Source of the DNA: G942493375 sp942493375
Lineage (GTDB): Bacteria > Armatimonadota > UBA5829
Length of the DNA stretch: 64,000 nt
NCBI GenBank assembly: GCA_942493375.1
Contig: OW818698.1
Coordinates: forward strand, 6,076,001-6,140,000
Direction of reading: 5' to 3'
Shown: positions 8,942-18,706 of the stretch, piece by piece
Position numbering within the stretch: the stretch's first letter is position 1
Layout: the number at the start of each line of letters is the position of its first letter
Position numbers and translations under genes: made by a program
Notes under the pieces: model-generated
What the model was told of the DNA's origin: nothing
The model's input: the letters and a program-made list of their open reading frames with translations, nothing else
Databases searched by the model: none

Positions 8942-9340
8942 ATGTTGACGGAGTGTTCAGTATACCCAGAAATATATAGGCATCAAGTCGAAGAGCTGAT
9001 CAATAGTCACCAGGAGCGCAATACGGATGATGTGCTATTGGCTGCGGTTTGGTATGACAAATCCAACAAAAAAGGTGATATAAACCTACTTGAAATATAT
9101 GCGAGCTTTCCATTTTCAGGACAGGGAGAGCTTGAAACATTCGAGTTTCCATCCACCGCAGATTTTCCTCTGGAGGGTAAATTGAAAATCACCATTACCT
9201 GTCCTGATGAATTGCGATCAGCATTGCTGAGAAAAGATCGGACATTAGCAAAGATCAGAAACGCGAAAGACAGGCAATTATTCGTGTTTTCTCCTGAAGG
9301 TGAGGTCATATACAAAGAGGTTATAGACTCCAATGCCTGA
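8942..9340 (+). CDS. Hypothetical protein
   Basis: A 132-residue soluble protein. The start is set by a near-perfect ribosome binding site AAGGAGGT (8927-8934) 7 bp before ATG 8942; a GTG at 8918 is upstream of that site and was rejected. No signal peptide, membrane helix or known motif is evident. The protein mixes acidic helical and beta segments (LLAAVWYDKSNKKGDINLLE). It ends 3 bp before the stop of the convergent URO-D-like gene. Function unknown. Confidence 0.65.
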   Translation: MLTECSVYPEIYRHQVEELINSHQERNTDDVLLAAVWYDKSNKKGDINLLEIYASFPFSGQGELETFEFPSTADFPLEGKLKITITCPDELRSALLRKDRTLAKIRNAKDRQLFVFSPEGEVIYKEVIDSNA

Positions 9341-9343
9341 CAG

Positions 9344-10411
9344 CTAACGATATTCCAACGCCGTATCAAACATCGCCACAATATTCTCCGGTGGTGTGCC
9401 TGCCTGGATTGCGTGGGAGGGGCCGAGGATGTAGCCTCCGTCTTTTCCAAGGACTCTTATCCGCTCCCGGACTTCTTCCTCCACATCGCTGACAGTGCCG
9501 AATGGGAGGGTGCTTTGGACGCTGACTCCGCCTTCGAAGCAGAGCTTATCTCCATAGTTTGTCTTTAGGGCAACAGGATCCATATCTTTGGCGTCGAACT
9601 GCAGGGCCTGCAATATGTCTATTCCCATGTCTATCAAACCTGGTACTGCCTGCATTACAGCTCCATCTGAGTGGTATATCACTTTTACACCGAACTCGTG
9701 GATCAATTTGTTAAGCCTTACGTGATGGGGTTTTATCTGTTGTTCCCACATGTCCAGAGAGAGCATAAGCCCCTGCTGACCTCCGATGTCGTCTGCTGTG
9801 AACACCAGGTCAACCATTCCATCCGCAGCTTCCAGCATTTTTCTGGTGTGATCGATAAAGAAGTCGGTGATCTTTGTCATAATGTGATCTGCAAGGCCAG
9901 GATTGAGGAGCATGTTTGTAAACATATTTTCCAGACCGCTCATATACCAGGCGGTCTCAAATATGTTGCCGCCGGAGATCATCAGACAGTATTCCTGGTC
10001 GGAGTTAGCGGCCTTTATGTCACTGGTAATGTTGGAATAATCGAACCAGTCAGTTGTCGGCCAGTTGTAACCGTGGAGATCATCTATGGATTCAACATCT
10101 GCAAGTGGATAAAATTCTATCTCTTCATAACACCCGGCGCCGTAGCTGACAGGCCTTCTCATCACTCCCCATATATCATGATTCGGACTCAGTGTTGGAC
10201 CGATATACTTTGCTTCAACTTGCCTGATATCTAATGTTGGATATAGATACTGTTCAACAGTAATTCGACGGTTCTTTTGCAGGTAATCGCTCAATTCATG
10301 ATAGGCCGGAGGATTTATACCGGAGCAGACCATTGCAATTGGAACCCTATCCGTCTCACGATGCTCCAGCGCAAGTCTGACACGTTCTTTATGGCTTAGT
10401 ACGATGCTCAT
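9344..10411 (-). CDS. Uroporphyrinogen decarboxylase (URO-D) superfamily protein
   Basis: 355 residues. The start ATG at 10411 has GGAGGAAG just upstream on the minus strand and gives the usual N-terminus MSIVLSHKERVRLALEHRETDRVPI; the frame is open further upstream, but that part has no family similarity. The fold is shown by the N-terminal helix, the FTADDIGGQQGLMLS segment, the HSDGAV segment and the C-terminal GGYILGPSHAIQAGTPPEN. This variant group is usually annotated next to corrinoid methyltransferases or glycan-degradation genes rather than haem synthesis, and no other haem gene is here. Substrate unknown; methyl transfer is possible. It is divergent from the lipoprotein gene at 10613, sharing a 201-bp promoter region. 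Confidence 0.85.
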   Translation of the reverse strand: MSIVLSHKERVRLALEHRETDRVPIAMVCSGINPPAYHELSDYLQKNRRITVEQYLYPTLDIRQVEAKYIGPTLSPNHDIWGVMRRPVSYGAGCYEEIEFYPLADVESIDDLHGYNWPTTDWFDYSNITSDIKAANSDQEYCLMISGGNIFETAWYMSGLENMFTNMLLNPGLADHIMTKITDFFIDHTRKMLEAADGMVDLVFTADDIGGQQGLMLSLDMWEQQIKPHHVRLNKLIHEFGVKVIYHSDGAVMQAVPGLIDMGIDILQALQFDAKDMDPVALKTNYGDKLCFEGGVSVQSTLPFGTVSDVEEEVRERIRVLGKDGGYILGPSHAIQAGTPPENIVAMFDTALEYR

Positions 10412-10612
10412 GACTTCCTCCAGTGGGTACAGCTCTTGGGCCAAAGAATAACACGCGTTCGGTGAATAGTCAAGATTCCCATATTGAATCATTGACCAAG
10501 TCAAACTGCCTGTGATAGAGTATCTGGAAGCTTTGAATAATGACATAAATTGCGAACTGGACACAGGTGTTATACAAAAGTGTGCAGACCAATATGAAAA
10601 GAGGGTGATTGG

Positions 10613-11428
10613 ATGGGGAATCGAGAGATTGGCAGATGCTATTTTAATGTTTGCTTGTTGATACTGGTAATATTTTGCAGCTTGTTGGCAGGTTGCGGAG
10701 GTGGTGGCCTCGGAGTTGGGGTGAAGAATCCTTTTTTGGGAGGTAACATTACCGGGAGTGTCAAGGACAGTGACAATAAGGTTATTCCGAATGTTCAGGT
10801 TGCTGCAGGTGGTGTGACGGCTGTTACGGATAGGAATGGCAATTTTACTCTTCAACAGGTCCCAGCAGGGATGCAGATTGTGTCAGTTTCCCTAAGTGGT
10901 TATTTTGACACCGGAGTTGGTAACAGGTTTATTACTGTAACTGACGGTGGGAATTTCAGTGCTGGGACGTTCGTAATGTCCAAGCTTGCGACTGAGAGTG
11001 TATTTCTATCAGATTTAATACCTCAGTCATCTGATTACGAAGTGAAAACGGTTTCATGGGTAGATATTGTAAATAATAAACCCGTAAGGACAGATTATGA
11101 GAATTCACTTGTCAGAAAAACACCGGGTGGGGGTGCGCCATTTATGTCCCCGACGACTGCACTGTATTGGCTCGGTGGATCATATTCCAGGTTCCATTCT
11201 ATGATTGCTGGATTACAGGATAAAACCAGCACACTGGAGATGGTATTCAGAGTATATGGAGATGACAGACTTCTGTTCGAGTCCGATAAACTCAAACCCG
11301 GACTTAAAAGTGTGTTGGACGTTGATGTAATTGGCGTATCGGTTCTAAAGCTGGAAGTATCCACAGTGAAAGTCTACTGGGTCACCGGTGACTATGCCTG
11401 GTATAATCCAACGCTTACAACTAATTAA
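10613..11428 (+). CDS. Lipoprotein with carboxypeptidase-regulatory-like and NPCBM domains
   Basis: 271 residues. A lipoprotein signal peptide ends in a lipobox LLAGC (Cys near residue 28), followed by a glycine-rich stretch. Residues about 44-120 form a carboxypeptidase-regulatory-like beta domain (NITGSVKDSDNKVIPNVQVAAGG ... NGNFTLQQVPAG, shown here in part). Residues about 128-265 look like an NPCBM carbohydrate-binding module: VFLSDLIPQ, YWLGGSYSRFHSMIAGL, and MVFRVYGDDRLLFES. It probably sits on the outer face of a membrane and binds glycans. GAGGGTG lies about 6 bp before the ATG. It is followed by a repeat-bearing gap and then a DUF6259 enzyme. Confidence 0.8.
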   Translation: MGNREIGRCYFNVCLLILVIFCSLLAGCGGGGLGVGVKNPFLGGNITGSVKDSDNKVIPNVQVAAGGVTAVTDRNGNFTLQQVPAGMQIVSVSLSGYFDTGVGNRFITVTDGGNFSAGTFVMSKLATESVFLSDLIPQSSDYEVKTVSWVDIVNNKPVRTDYENSLVRKTPGGGAPFMSPTTALYWLGGSYSRFHSMIAGLQDKTSTLEMVFRVYGDDRLLFESDKLKPGLKSVLDVDVIGVSVLKLEVSTVKVYWVTGDYAWYNPTLTTN

Positions 11429-11789
11429 GTAGTGTTTATCAACCACGGAATACACTGAATACACGGAAATAGACGCAGTGAAGGATCTGGCAGTTACCGG
11501 GATTCTTCACTGCGTTCAGAATGACAATATTTGTACGATTTTACCCAGTAATCTGCTGATCACAATTCCTCTGGTTTCATACAGTATTAAGTATAAGTTC
11601 GTTGTTTCGCCGCAGTCGAATTCTCCGCTAGTGAACAAGCTCTGCTGCCCGGGTTACATTGCAATATATGTTGTTTATGTTGTAGCATAATTCATCACAC
11701 AGCTTGGATTATTTATGTTGTGTTTGAAGTTGCAAAACGCAACTTCAAATCCCAGAATATAGCACCTTACCTCTGACTGGAGAAATCAA
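11429..11789. repeat. Intergenic region with a degenerate GTCATTCTGAACGCAGTGAAG-type palindrome
   Basis: ACGCAGTGAAG (11473-11483) and CTTCACTGCGT (11505-11515) form an inverted repeat of the same family as 29768-29831. A short open frame at 11478-11690 overlaps it, has no ribosome site or recognisable protein, and is not accepted as a gene. The remainder shows nothing clear. Confidence 0.55.
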
Positions 11790-14519
11790 TTGAAGTATTC
11801 TACGCTATTTACTATCCTGATTCTACTACTTTCCTTCACCAATTCTCTGGCGACTACCATTACTGCATCCCAGTCTGTCCATATTTCCCGTTTTCAGCCT
11901 GAGATGGAAGGGCAGGAGTTGGCGGATGCTAATTTTGGGACGGCTCCTTATATACATTCACGTGGGGTCCAGGGTGTGCGGTGTGATATGCTGGTGCGGT
12001 TTGACCTGAGCTCATTTAAGGGGAGTGCAGGCAAGGTGGTGCTGCGGCTTTATCGGACTGCTCCGGTCTATAGTGATGCCAGGAATGCCGGAGTCAATGT
12101 GATATCGGTTTATCCGCTGCTTGTCGATTTCGAGGAAAGTAAAGTCAGCTGGAATTCGTTCTACAAGCAGGATGCCGGACTGTTTGGTCGGAAGATTGCT
12201 ACGGCTTCGGTTGAACAGAAGGACGGCTGGTATGAATGGACTCTGCCAGCTTCTCTTGTTCAGCAGTGGATTGATGATCCTTCTAGTAATAAGGGCCTGA
12301 TACTGATATCTGAGCTTGATCGTGACCCTATGACTAACACCTTCTTCTCATCTACGAGAGGTGCTAATCCACCTCAATTAGTTGTTGAAAACGCCGGATC
12401 TGATTTAAATGTCACCCGTGATACTGTGCCTGCGCTTGAGAACAAGGCTCTAGCATTGATGTTTAGTATTGCATCCAGCGGTATGGCTCTGACGAGTATT
12501 AAAGACTTGCAGAGGAACCAGGAACAGCTTATTGCAACTGAGAAGCAGCCTGCTATATGGAGATTGACATTCAGGGAGCTTGCGACTGGTAAGGAAATCA
12601 TTGTGGACTCACCAGGAGCTGCGAAGTATCGTGTTGAAACAGCAGATGAAGATGGTTGGAAGATACTGGAGTGCAAGTGGACTGGGGTTCGCGTTGGATC
12701 TGATGGAGATTGTGATGTCAAGGCAACAGTTCTACTTGATGACACCAACCCTGATGCACGCTGGAGGATCCAGGTGGATAACCACAGCAAGACGTATAGT
12801 CTGTGGTCGGTGGATTATCCTGTGATTGGTGGTCTGGGAGAGAGAAAAGTCAGTGATGTCCTGAACCTTTGGGCAGCGGTCGGATCCTGGAGACCGAAGT
12901 TTGATGGCGGAGTTTTTGATTATGACCTGGTAGGCGGGATATGGCCCATGCAGTTCTTTGCGCTTGCTAATAATGGTGCCGGGCTCTATCTTTCAGCAAG
13001 CGATCCCAAGCAGCTCCAGAAAAGGATCCATTTCGATATCGGTAAAGAGTTCCACTTTAAGCATTATCCATATGCTATGACTCTACCTGGGATGACTTAT
13101 GTTATGCCTTACGATGTCGATATGAAGGCTTTTGCTGGTGACTGGTATGAGGCAGCGAAGATCTACCGCAGCTGGGCGCTTGATCAACCCTGGACAGCCC
13201 GTGGGCCAATAAAATACCGAAGTTCGGCAGGTGCTGCAGAACCGCGAGCTGTGTATGACCCTATGCTCTGGTTGAAAGATAACCGTGTCGCTGATGAATC
13301 ACTGGCTAAGGATGTCATAAAGCTGCGGGAGTATTTCGGAGTGCCGATTGGACTGCATTTGTACTGCTGGCACAACTGCGGGTTTGACCAAGACTATCCG
13401 AACTATCTGCCTATACCCAATGTGGATGTTTTTGCAAAGTCAGTTAAGGCTATGCAGCAGGCAGGTGTAACCGTGATGCCCTACGTGAATGCAGAGCTGT
13501 GGAACAGGAGTGTGCCGTCATTTGAACCAGCACGGCAGGATTCTGTCCGCAATGTTGACGATTCTATTATGACTGCAGGCTACAGTGGATACGATTTTGG
13601 GGTAATCTCGCCGACATCGAATGCACTGCGGGATAGACTCTCTAATGTCACCCGGGAACTGGCGAGATGTGGGGTGAAGGCTCTGTATCTCGACTTGATG
13701 GCTGCAACTCCGGCTCTTCTGGATTTCTCCACAACTAATGGTCACATGACTGGAGGTTCCGGAAGTTGGTGGGTCGACGGTTACCGCGACATGATCAATG
13801 AACTCCGCAAAGCCAGCCGTAAAGAAGGCACTGAGATGACCTTGGTAACTGAATGCGCTGCTGATGCCTATATGGATTCCGTGAATGGTTTCCTGACCTG
13901 GTGGACACGTGATGACGGCGCAGTTCCGATGCTACCCACTGTCTATGGCGGATACACGGTTTACATAGGGGAGGGGATTTACCAGGAAGAGGATGACACC
14001 CATTTCTGTCTTCGGACTGCTCGTGATTTTATATGGGGAACGGCATTGGGTTGGTGTTCAGACTCAGGCACTGATGTTGCCAACTACACAAAGATGATCA
14101 ACACCCCTAAAGGAGAGTTCCTGCGTTCACTGCTGCGATACCGCTGGGCGGCCAGGGAATATCTTGTAAATGGTGAAATGCTGCGGGAACTGAAGAACCA
14201 ATCCCCAGCAGTTGAGATTATTGGCAAGAGCAAATATGCGGATGTTAAGCTGCCAGCCATCATAAACTCGGTCTGGAAATCCCTGGACGGGACTTCGGCT
14301 GTTATATTAGTTAATGTAGACACCAAGCCTCACGAAGTATCGCTGGACACAGACTTATCAGCGCTGGGGCTGTCTGCATCTAAAGCTGGATACACACTCA
14401 GGCAGTTGCTTGAAAATGGTAAAGCTAAAGGCAAGGTCCATTTGAAGGACAGATTGGTATACAAAGCTATTCTGAAGCCCCATGAGGTTAAGGTGCTGCA
14501 GGTAGGAATGTGGAAATAG
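11790..14519 (+). CDS. Secreted DUF6259-type glycosidase-like protein with N-terminal DNRLRE domain
   Basis: 909 residues from a TTG start with TGGAGA 6 bp upstream. Signal peptide in the first 22 residues (LFTILILLLSFTNSLA). Residues about 25-200 are a DNRLRE-type beta domain (VRFDLSSFKGSAGKVVLRLY, WIDDP..NKGLILIS). Residues about 230-480 are a beta-sandwich, and about 480-830 a TIM barrel of the DUF6259 kind, with likely catalytic acids in LYLDLM and LVTECAAD. DUF6259 proteins are related to clan GH-D-like glycosidases and are common in glycan degraders; the substrate is not known. A paralogue lies at 42906-45152. The palindrome copy B follows at 14576. Confidence 0.8.
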   Translation: MKYSTLFTILILLLSFTNSLATTITASQSVHISRFQPEMEGQELADANFGTAPYIHSRGVQGVRCDMLVRFDLSSFKGSAGKVVLRLYRTAPVYSDARNAGVNVISVYPLLVDFEESKVSWNSFYKQDAGLFGRKIATASVEQKDGWYEWTLPASLVQQWIDDPSSNKGLILISELDRDPMTNTFFSSTRGANPPQLVVENAGSDLNVTRDTVPALENKALALMFSIASSGMALTSIKDLQRNQEQLIATEKQPAIWRLTFRELATGKEIIVDSPGAAKYRVETADEDGWKILECKWTGVRVGSDGDCDVKATVLLDDTNPDARWRIQVDNHSKTYSLWSVDYPVIGGLGERKVSDVLNLWAAVGSWRPKFDGGVFDYDLVGGIWPMQFFALANNGAGLYLSASDPKQLQKRIHFDIGKEFHFKHYPYAMTLPGMTYVMPYDVDMKAFAGDWYEAAKIYRSWALDQPWTARGPIKYRSSAGAAEPRAVYDPMLWLKDNRVADESLAKDVIKLREYFGVPIGLHLYCWHNCGFDQDYPNYLPIPNVDVFAKSVKAMQQAGVTVMPYVNAELWNRSVPSFEPARQDSVRNVDDSIMTAGYSGYDFGVISPTSNALRDRLSNVTRELARCGVKALYLDLMAATPALLDFSTTNGHMTGGSGSWWVDGYRDMINELRKASRKEGTEMTLVTECAADAYMDSVNGFLTWWTRDDGAVPMLPTVYGGYTVYIGEGIYQEEDDTHFCLRTARDFIWGTALGWCSDSGTDVANYTKMINTPKGEFLRSLLRYRWAAREYLVNGEMLRELKNQSPAVEIIGKSKYADVKLPAIINSVWKSLDGTSAVILVNVDTKPHEVSLDTDLSALGLSASKAGYTLRQLLENGKAKGKVHLKDRLVYKAILKPHEVKVLQVGMWK

Positions 14520-14575
14520 AATATGATGGACGCATATGATATCCACAGATTGTGTATGTAGAATCAGAATCTCTG

Positions 14576-14651
14576 GCCCGCATTATTCATGATTAACTCA
14601 GCTTTTGCCCCTACTGCCGGACAAAAGCGAAGTTTGGTGAATAAAGCGGGC
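14576..14651. repeat. Dispersed palindrome, copy B
   Basis: GCCCGC and GCGGGC form the outer ends. The outer arm CCCGCATTATTCA faces TGAATAAAGCGGG with one mismatch, and the inner stem is GCTTTTG/CAAAAGC around the conserved CTACTGCCGG loop. It lies 57 bp after the stop of the DUF6259 gene. Confidence 0.85.
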
Positions 14652-14716
14652 TAGGGCATTCAATAGTTTATTGTTTATTTACGGTATACTGTTTATAATA
14701 AGAAAGGAGTACAACA

Positions 14717-14908
14717 ATGCGACGAATCAAACTAATAGAACTACAAAATGAACTTGATAAAAAAAACATCCCCCAGTTCTGCGCCAAGCTCAAAAGTCGA
14801 AATGGATATGATTCCGTCGCCAGGAAACTCCGTATTAACCCCACGGAACAAAGGCTGATTGATGCTTTCAAACAAGAGGACAGTATCAGCGATAATACAA
14901 AAGTATAG
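14717..14908 (+). CDS. Small basic protein of unknown function
   Basis: 63 residues, with charged N-terminal helix RRIKLIELQNELDKKNIPQF. A good ribosome site, AAAGGAG (14702-14708), lies 8 bp before the ATG. TTGTTT (14671-14676) and TATAAT (14694-14699) are spaced by 17 bp, although the predicted transcript would start close to the ribosome site. It is bounded on both sides by palindromes B and C. No domain is recognised; a short DNA- or RNA-binding protein is possible but not shown. Confidence 0.55.
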   Translation: MRRIKLIELQNELDKKNIPQFCAKLKSRNGYDSVARKLRINPTEQRLIDAFKQEDSISDNTKV

Positions 14909-15023
14909 GCTTCTTGATATACTACTAAATGAATCCAGTCAGTCATCGTAACCTTGCCACATATATTTCACTCCACCTTTGTTGACGCTCCCTTATCAAC
15001 GTGCTAGACTTTCGACAAGTTAG

Positions 15024-15096
15024 CCCGCATTATACATGATAGACTCACTTTCGCTCCTACTGCCGGTCGAAAGTAGAGACTGGTGTATAATGCGGG
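15024..15096. repeat. Dispersed palindrome, copy C (with compensatory base changes)
   Basis: The outer arms CCCGCATTATACA and TGTATAATGCGGG are perfectly complementary over 13 bp, and the inner arms ACTTTCG/CGAAAGT replace the CTTTTG/CAAAAG of copies B and D. Changes on both sides keep pairing. The loop keeps CCTACTGCCGG. It ends 34 bp before the start of the next gene and lies in its 5' leader. Confidence 0.85.
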
Positions 15097-15130
15097 TTTG
15101 GTTGCAACAGCCAAACAATCGGAGGCTAGA

Positions 15131-18100
15131 GTGCGGATATATTTGATTGGTGTGATCTTAAGTCTATTATTTCCAGCTGCGGCATTTGCTGATGGTGCAC
15201 TCATCGATAACAACCCGACCGGTGGGCACAGGGCGTATTGGCCTGCTCCCGGGAGTTATGTTGGCGGCACCATGTGGACTATAGATGGTGACCCTATGGA
15301 TATCTGGTCGCTACCGTTAGCTTCTACGAATCCAAAAGGACACTACAAGCTATATATTCTTGCGGGTGCACGCGATGGATCCCCATCTGCGTCGCAACTT
15401 GAGGTTGGACTCGGTAGTGTCGTTATTCCGGCAAGATGGAAGACTACCTGGACACCGGAGTGGGTTGGCCCTTTTGAGATTGTTACTGGCAAGTCTTTTA
15501 ATGCGATCCAGTTCCGCTGCACTGGACCCACAGCTATCGATGCATTTTACCTCGCAAAAGCTTCCGATAATACACTTCCTCAGAATAGTTCAAAGATAAA
15601 TCCACCAGCTATTATAGAGAAATGGAAGAGCGTCTGGATCGATTTTGTGGACTCACATCTGCATCCTGCATGGTTTACTCCAAAAGACAGTGTGCAGGTG
15701 AGAGTCAGGTCCAACTCTACAGTTTCCGCTGAACAGGTACTGGTTAAGTGTATCGTTTTGGATTATGACCATAAGCCTGTCGCTCAGCAGGAATGGCCAA
15801 TCAAACTGCCTGGCAACCCACAAGAGACATTGCTCAATATTAGTGTGCCAGCAAAGTATGGTCCGTATCTGCTTCGCTTTACTATGGAATCCGGTGAGTA
15901 TAAGCAGGAATATCAGTATGTTGTAGCTAGGGTGCAGGCGCCTTTGGCGTTTGTGGGTGATGAGCGATTGAACGGGCATTTCTACTCTACGCCTTTCTCT
16001 GAGTCCCTGGCTGCATATATTGGTGCAAGGTCAACACGGCTCTGGGATGTGGCAGGCAATGCTCTATGGCGCAATGTTGAACCGGAGAAAGGTGTCTGGA
16101 AATGGGATGATAATCTGGCGAGATTTCCATTGGGTAAAGTGAGTCTGCTGGGAGTGCTGGAAACCCAGCCTGCGTGGTCAACCAAAGACTCATTCAAGGA
16201 CACGACAGAGTGGCTGGAATATGTTAAGCAGACTGTCTCACACTTCCGCGGCCGTATCGACAGCTGGGAGGTTTTCAATGAGAGGTTCTACCAGAAAGAG
16301 CCTGATAATGAATATGCAAGCCTGGTGCGCAAGACCATTGCCGCGGCTCGATCAGCGAATCCATCGGTAAAGATCGGTGGTCCGTGTGGACCTCCAGAGG
16401 AAGTGCCTGGGGCATTGGATTTTTGGAGAGCAATAGGTGAACGTGGACTCCTTAAGGACTTTGACTTCATCACCGGTCACTTTTATGTCGGTGGCGGTGG
16501 CACATATCCTATTGATCAGGACGTTGCACTGGATGGCATGCTGGGCAGAGTGCGGGAAATATGCGATAAATACGGCGCTAAAGATAAGCCATTATGGAAC
16601 TCCGAGGCAGGAATCGGTCCGAATGAATCGTTCTTTGTTGGCAGGAACACTCCATATGGGATATTTGCAGGAACAGGTTTCAACCAGCGTGATCCTGTGA
16701 CTTATCGGGTTGGAGCTGCGATGATGTCCCGTCTGGCTTTGACCCACCTGTGGCACAACTGTCGGTGGTACTACTACTATTGCGGGAGCGGATATGGTAG
16801 TGCATGGGCTATGTGTGACTTCCCTGATAACACTCCATTGCCCCTTGCCGTTGCTTACGCGCAGACCAATCGGATGATGAAAAGCGCTAAAGCTGCAGGC
16901 AGAGTGAAGATTGATGGAGGGCTGTTTGGGTTTAAATTCGATGTAAAAGGAACCCACACGGCGGTCTTATGGTCATTAAAGTTGAAAGCCGGGGAAACAC
17001 GCACTATCAACTGGCCAAACGCCCGGGTGATGCTCAGAGACATGTTCGGAAATCCTATTCCGAAGGCTGATGTCCACAATATCGGCATCTCTCCAGTATA
17101 TATTTCAGGCAGCAAAGTACAGGTTGAAGCAGCACTTGCAGCGATCAAAGTTACGTCCAAGATCGACCAGCAGGCGGGACCATCGGAGATCGTTTTTGAC
17201 CTTACAGATAGTAAACGATCCCCGTGCGCTGCGGTTTCTGCTGATAGTTCGGAAGCTGGAAGCACTCCTGAGAATGTGCGGGATGCTGAAGTTGGCGGGG
17301 TATGGACTTCAGCGTCAGCCAAAGGTGAGCATTGGGTTGAGTATAAGTGGCCGGAAGCCATTGAAGTTAATCGGGTGTTGTGTGAATGGCCGGCAGACAA
17401 ACTGCCGGACGGATATATGATTGAGTGGTGGGATGGACTGGCGTGGAAGCCATGCTCTCCGTTCTATGAAGGATTCCGTAAACCCGGTCTACCGCTGGAA
17501 AACTACTTGCTCTCACAGCCAGCGAAGACAGACAGGCTTCGGATGCTTGTTCGCAGCGATTCTGCTAAGCCTGCCAGCATTACAGAGTTTAGAGCATATT
17601 ACATTCCTCTGCTGACTTCTCCAAAAATAGAGATGCAGGAGCTGTGGAACCGTAAGTTCGAAGTAGATAGTGATGGATATATACGCGATTGGCTGGTCTG
17701 CGGTCCATTCCCAAGCCCGGGAAATCGATATGAGACCGATGGTACGCGTAAAGTAGTCAACTGGGATACGGACTTCCTGGTTGATGACTGGATATACGGT
17801 CCTAATCATCCTGAGGCTGCAATAAGGCCGTTTGTCGGAATGAAACACGCTGTGCGTTTCCCCGCAGTCCAAAGCGCTCCCTGGAAACCAATGGAAGTAT
17901 ATGTTGTCTGGCAACCAGTTCACGCATCTTCTGGCTTTGTTGACATATCAAAATCGCTCATGAATGATGTGATATCCATTGCTGGTAAGGAAGTAGAGCA
18001 GTGCTTTGGTTATATGTATTGCAATGTTGTTTGTGCTAACGAGATTGATGCAAAGCTGTCTGTCGGCTCTGATGATGGATACAGGATATGGATTGATGGA

Positions 18101-18304
18101 GTTTTGACAGCTGAGAAGCAGGCTTTCCGAAGTGCGGTTCCCGATCAGGAGAGCTATCCGGTAAAACTCACTAGAGGCACTCACCAAATACTGGTTAAGC
18201 TGCATAATGACATCGGTGGGCATGGTCTCTATCTGCGGTTTATAGATGTTAAGTCTGCTAGACCATTCACAAGTTTGGACGTGTTTCTTAAGAATCTTCA
18301 ATAG
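15131..18304 (+). CDS. Secreted clan GH-A glycoside hydrolase (GH39-like) with discoidin and PA14-like domains
   Basis: 1057 residues from a GTG start with GGAGG (15121-15125) 5 bp upstream; an ATG at 15083 lies inside palindrome C and was rejected. Signal peptide: IYLIGVILSLLFPAAAFA. The N-terminal 250 residues are beta-rich. The barrel (about 275-560) has candidate acid/base Glu384 in SWEVFNER and nucleophile Glu492 in LWNSEAG, the arrangement of GH39/GH5-like enzymes. A discoidin-like (F5/8 type C) domain follows (VNRVLCEWPADKLPDGY, ..ASITEFRAYY), and the C-terminal 200 residues include a PA14-like motif, SVGSDDGYRIWIDG. It probably degrades extracellular polysaccharide; the linkage is unknown. 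Confidence 0.8.
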   Translation: MRIYLIGVILSLLFPAAAFADGALIDNNPTGGHRAYWPAPGSYVGGTMWTIDGDPMDIWSLPLASTNPKGHYKLYILAGARDGSPSASQLEVGLGSVVIPARWKTTWTPEWVGPFEIVTGKSFNAIQFRCTGPTAIDAFYLAKASDNTLPQNSSKINPPAIIEKWKSVWIDFVDSHLHPAWFTPKDSVQVRVRSNSTVSAEQVLVKCIVLDYDHKPVAQQEWPIKLPGNPQETLLNISVPAKYGPYLLRFTMESGEYKQEYQYVVARVQAPLAFVGDERLNGHFYSTPFSESLAAYIGARSTRLWDVAGNALWRNVEPEKGVWKWDDNLARFPLGKVSLLGVLETQPAWSTKDSFKDTTEWLEYVKQTVSHFRGRIDSWEVFNERFYQKEPDNEYASLVRKTIAAARSANPSVKIGGPCGPPEEVPGALDFWRAIGERGLLKDFDFITGHFYVGGGGTYPIDQDVALDGMLGRVREICDKYGAKDKPLWNSEAGIGPNESFFVGRNTPYGIFAGTGFNQRDPVTYRVGAAMMSRLALTHLWHNCRWYYYYCGSGYGSAWAMCDFPDNTPLPLAVAYAQTNRMMKSAKAAGRVKIDGGLFGFKFDVKGTHTAVLWSLKLKAGETRTINWPNARVMLRDMFGNPIPKADVHNIGISPVYISGSKVQVEAALAAIKVTSKIDQQAGPSEIVFDLTDSKRSPCAAVSADSSEAGSTPENVRDAEVGGVWTSASAKGEHWVEYKWPEAIEVNRVLCEWPADKLPDGYMIEWWDGLAWKPCSPFYEGFRKPGLPLENYLLSQPAKTDRLRMLVRSDSAKPASITEFRAYYIPLLTSPKIEMQELWNRKFEVDSDGYIRDWLVCGPFPSPGNRYETDGTRKVVNWDTDFLVDDWIYGPNHPEAAIRPFVGMKHAVRFPAVQSAPWKPMEVYVVWQPVHASSGFVDISKSLMNDVISIAGKEVEQCFGYMYCNVVCANEIDAKLSVGSDDGYRIWIDGVLTAEKQAFRSAVPDQESYPVKLTRGTHQILVKLHNDIGGHGLYLRFIDVKSARPFTSLDVFLKNLQ

Positions 18305-18706
18305 CCTGTTTTGTCATGTATAGAGAATGCTAGTAGTATACTGTGTGACAAACGGGAAAAGTCAATGAATGCCATTATAGTAGATGACTTGTATTGCATA
18401 AAATGAAGTCAATTGTGTGAAGTGCAATGGTGCATGCTTAGGTAATATTGCACTGTAGATAGGTGTATATCTTTAGACTGGCCTCGAAAAACACCTTAAA
18501 TACTTTCGCAAATCTTTAAAACTCCCCTAAGTATTATCGCGACAAAACCAATCATATGATATGTATCTGCAATTGATACATAGTGGAGCGCATCGTATCT
18601 CGTAAGGGCATCATATTACATATATGCTTGCTGTGCAAGAAACTGCTGTCACTATGCAGATGCTGGAATGTGTTTTGTGCGTGAACAACTTTACAGGAGA
18701 ACAAAA
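18305..18706. promoter_or_regulatory. 402-bp leader region upstream of the second chemoreceptor
   Basis: No gene is seen. TATGTATC (18560-18567) and GATACATA (18575-18582) make a perfect 8-bp inverted repeat around TGCAATT, next to the palindrome ATCATATGAT (18551-18560). I looked for a GEMM (c-di-GMP) riboswitch, often found before such receptors, and did not find its conserved core. Confidence 0.3.

Noticed and set aside
10412..10855. Upstream extension of the URO-D-like frame to 503 residues
   Set aside because: The extra part has no family similarity, and a strong GGAGGAAG site sits just before ATG 10411; the stretch is the shared promoter region with the lipoprotein gene.
11478..11690. 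70-codon open frame
   Set aside because: It overlaps a palindromic repeat, lacks a ribosome site and matches nothing recognisable.
18305..18706. c-di-GMP (GEMM) riboswitch before the receptor
   Set aside because: The conserved GGGTCACGCAC/AAAGGCAAACC core was not found; only short inverted repeats are present.
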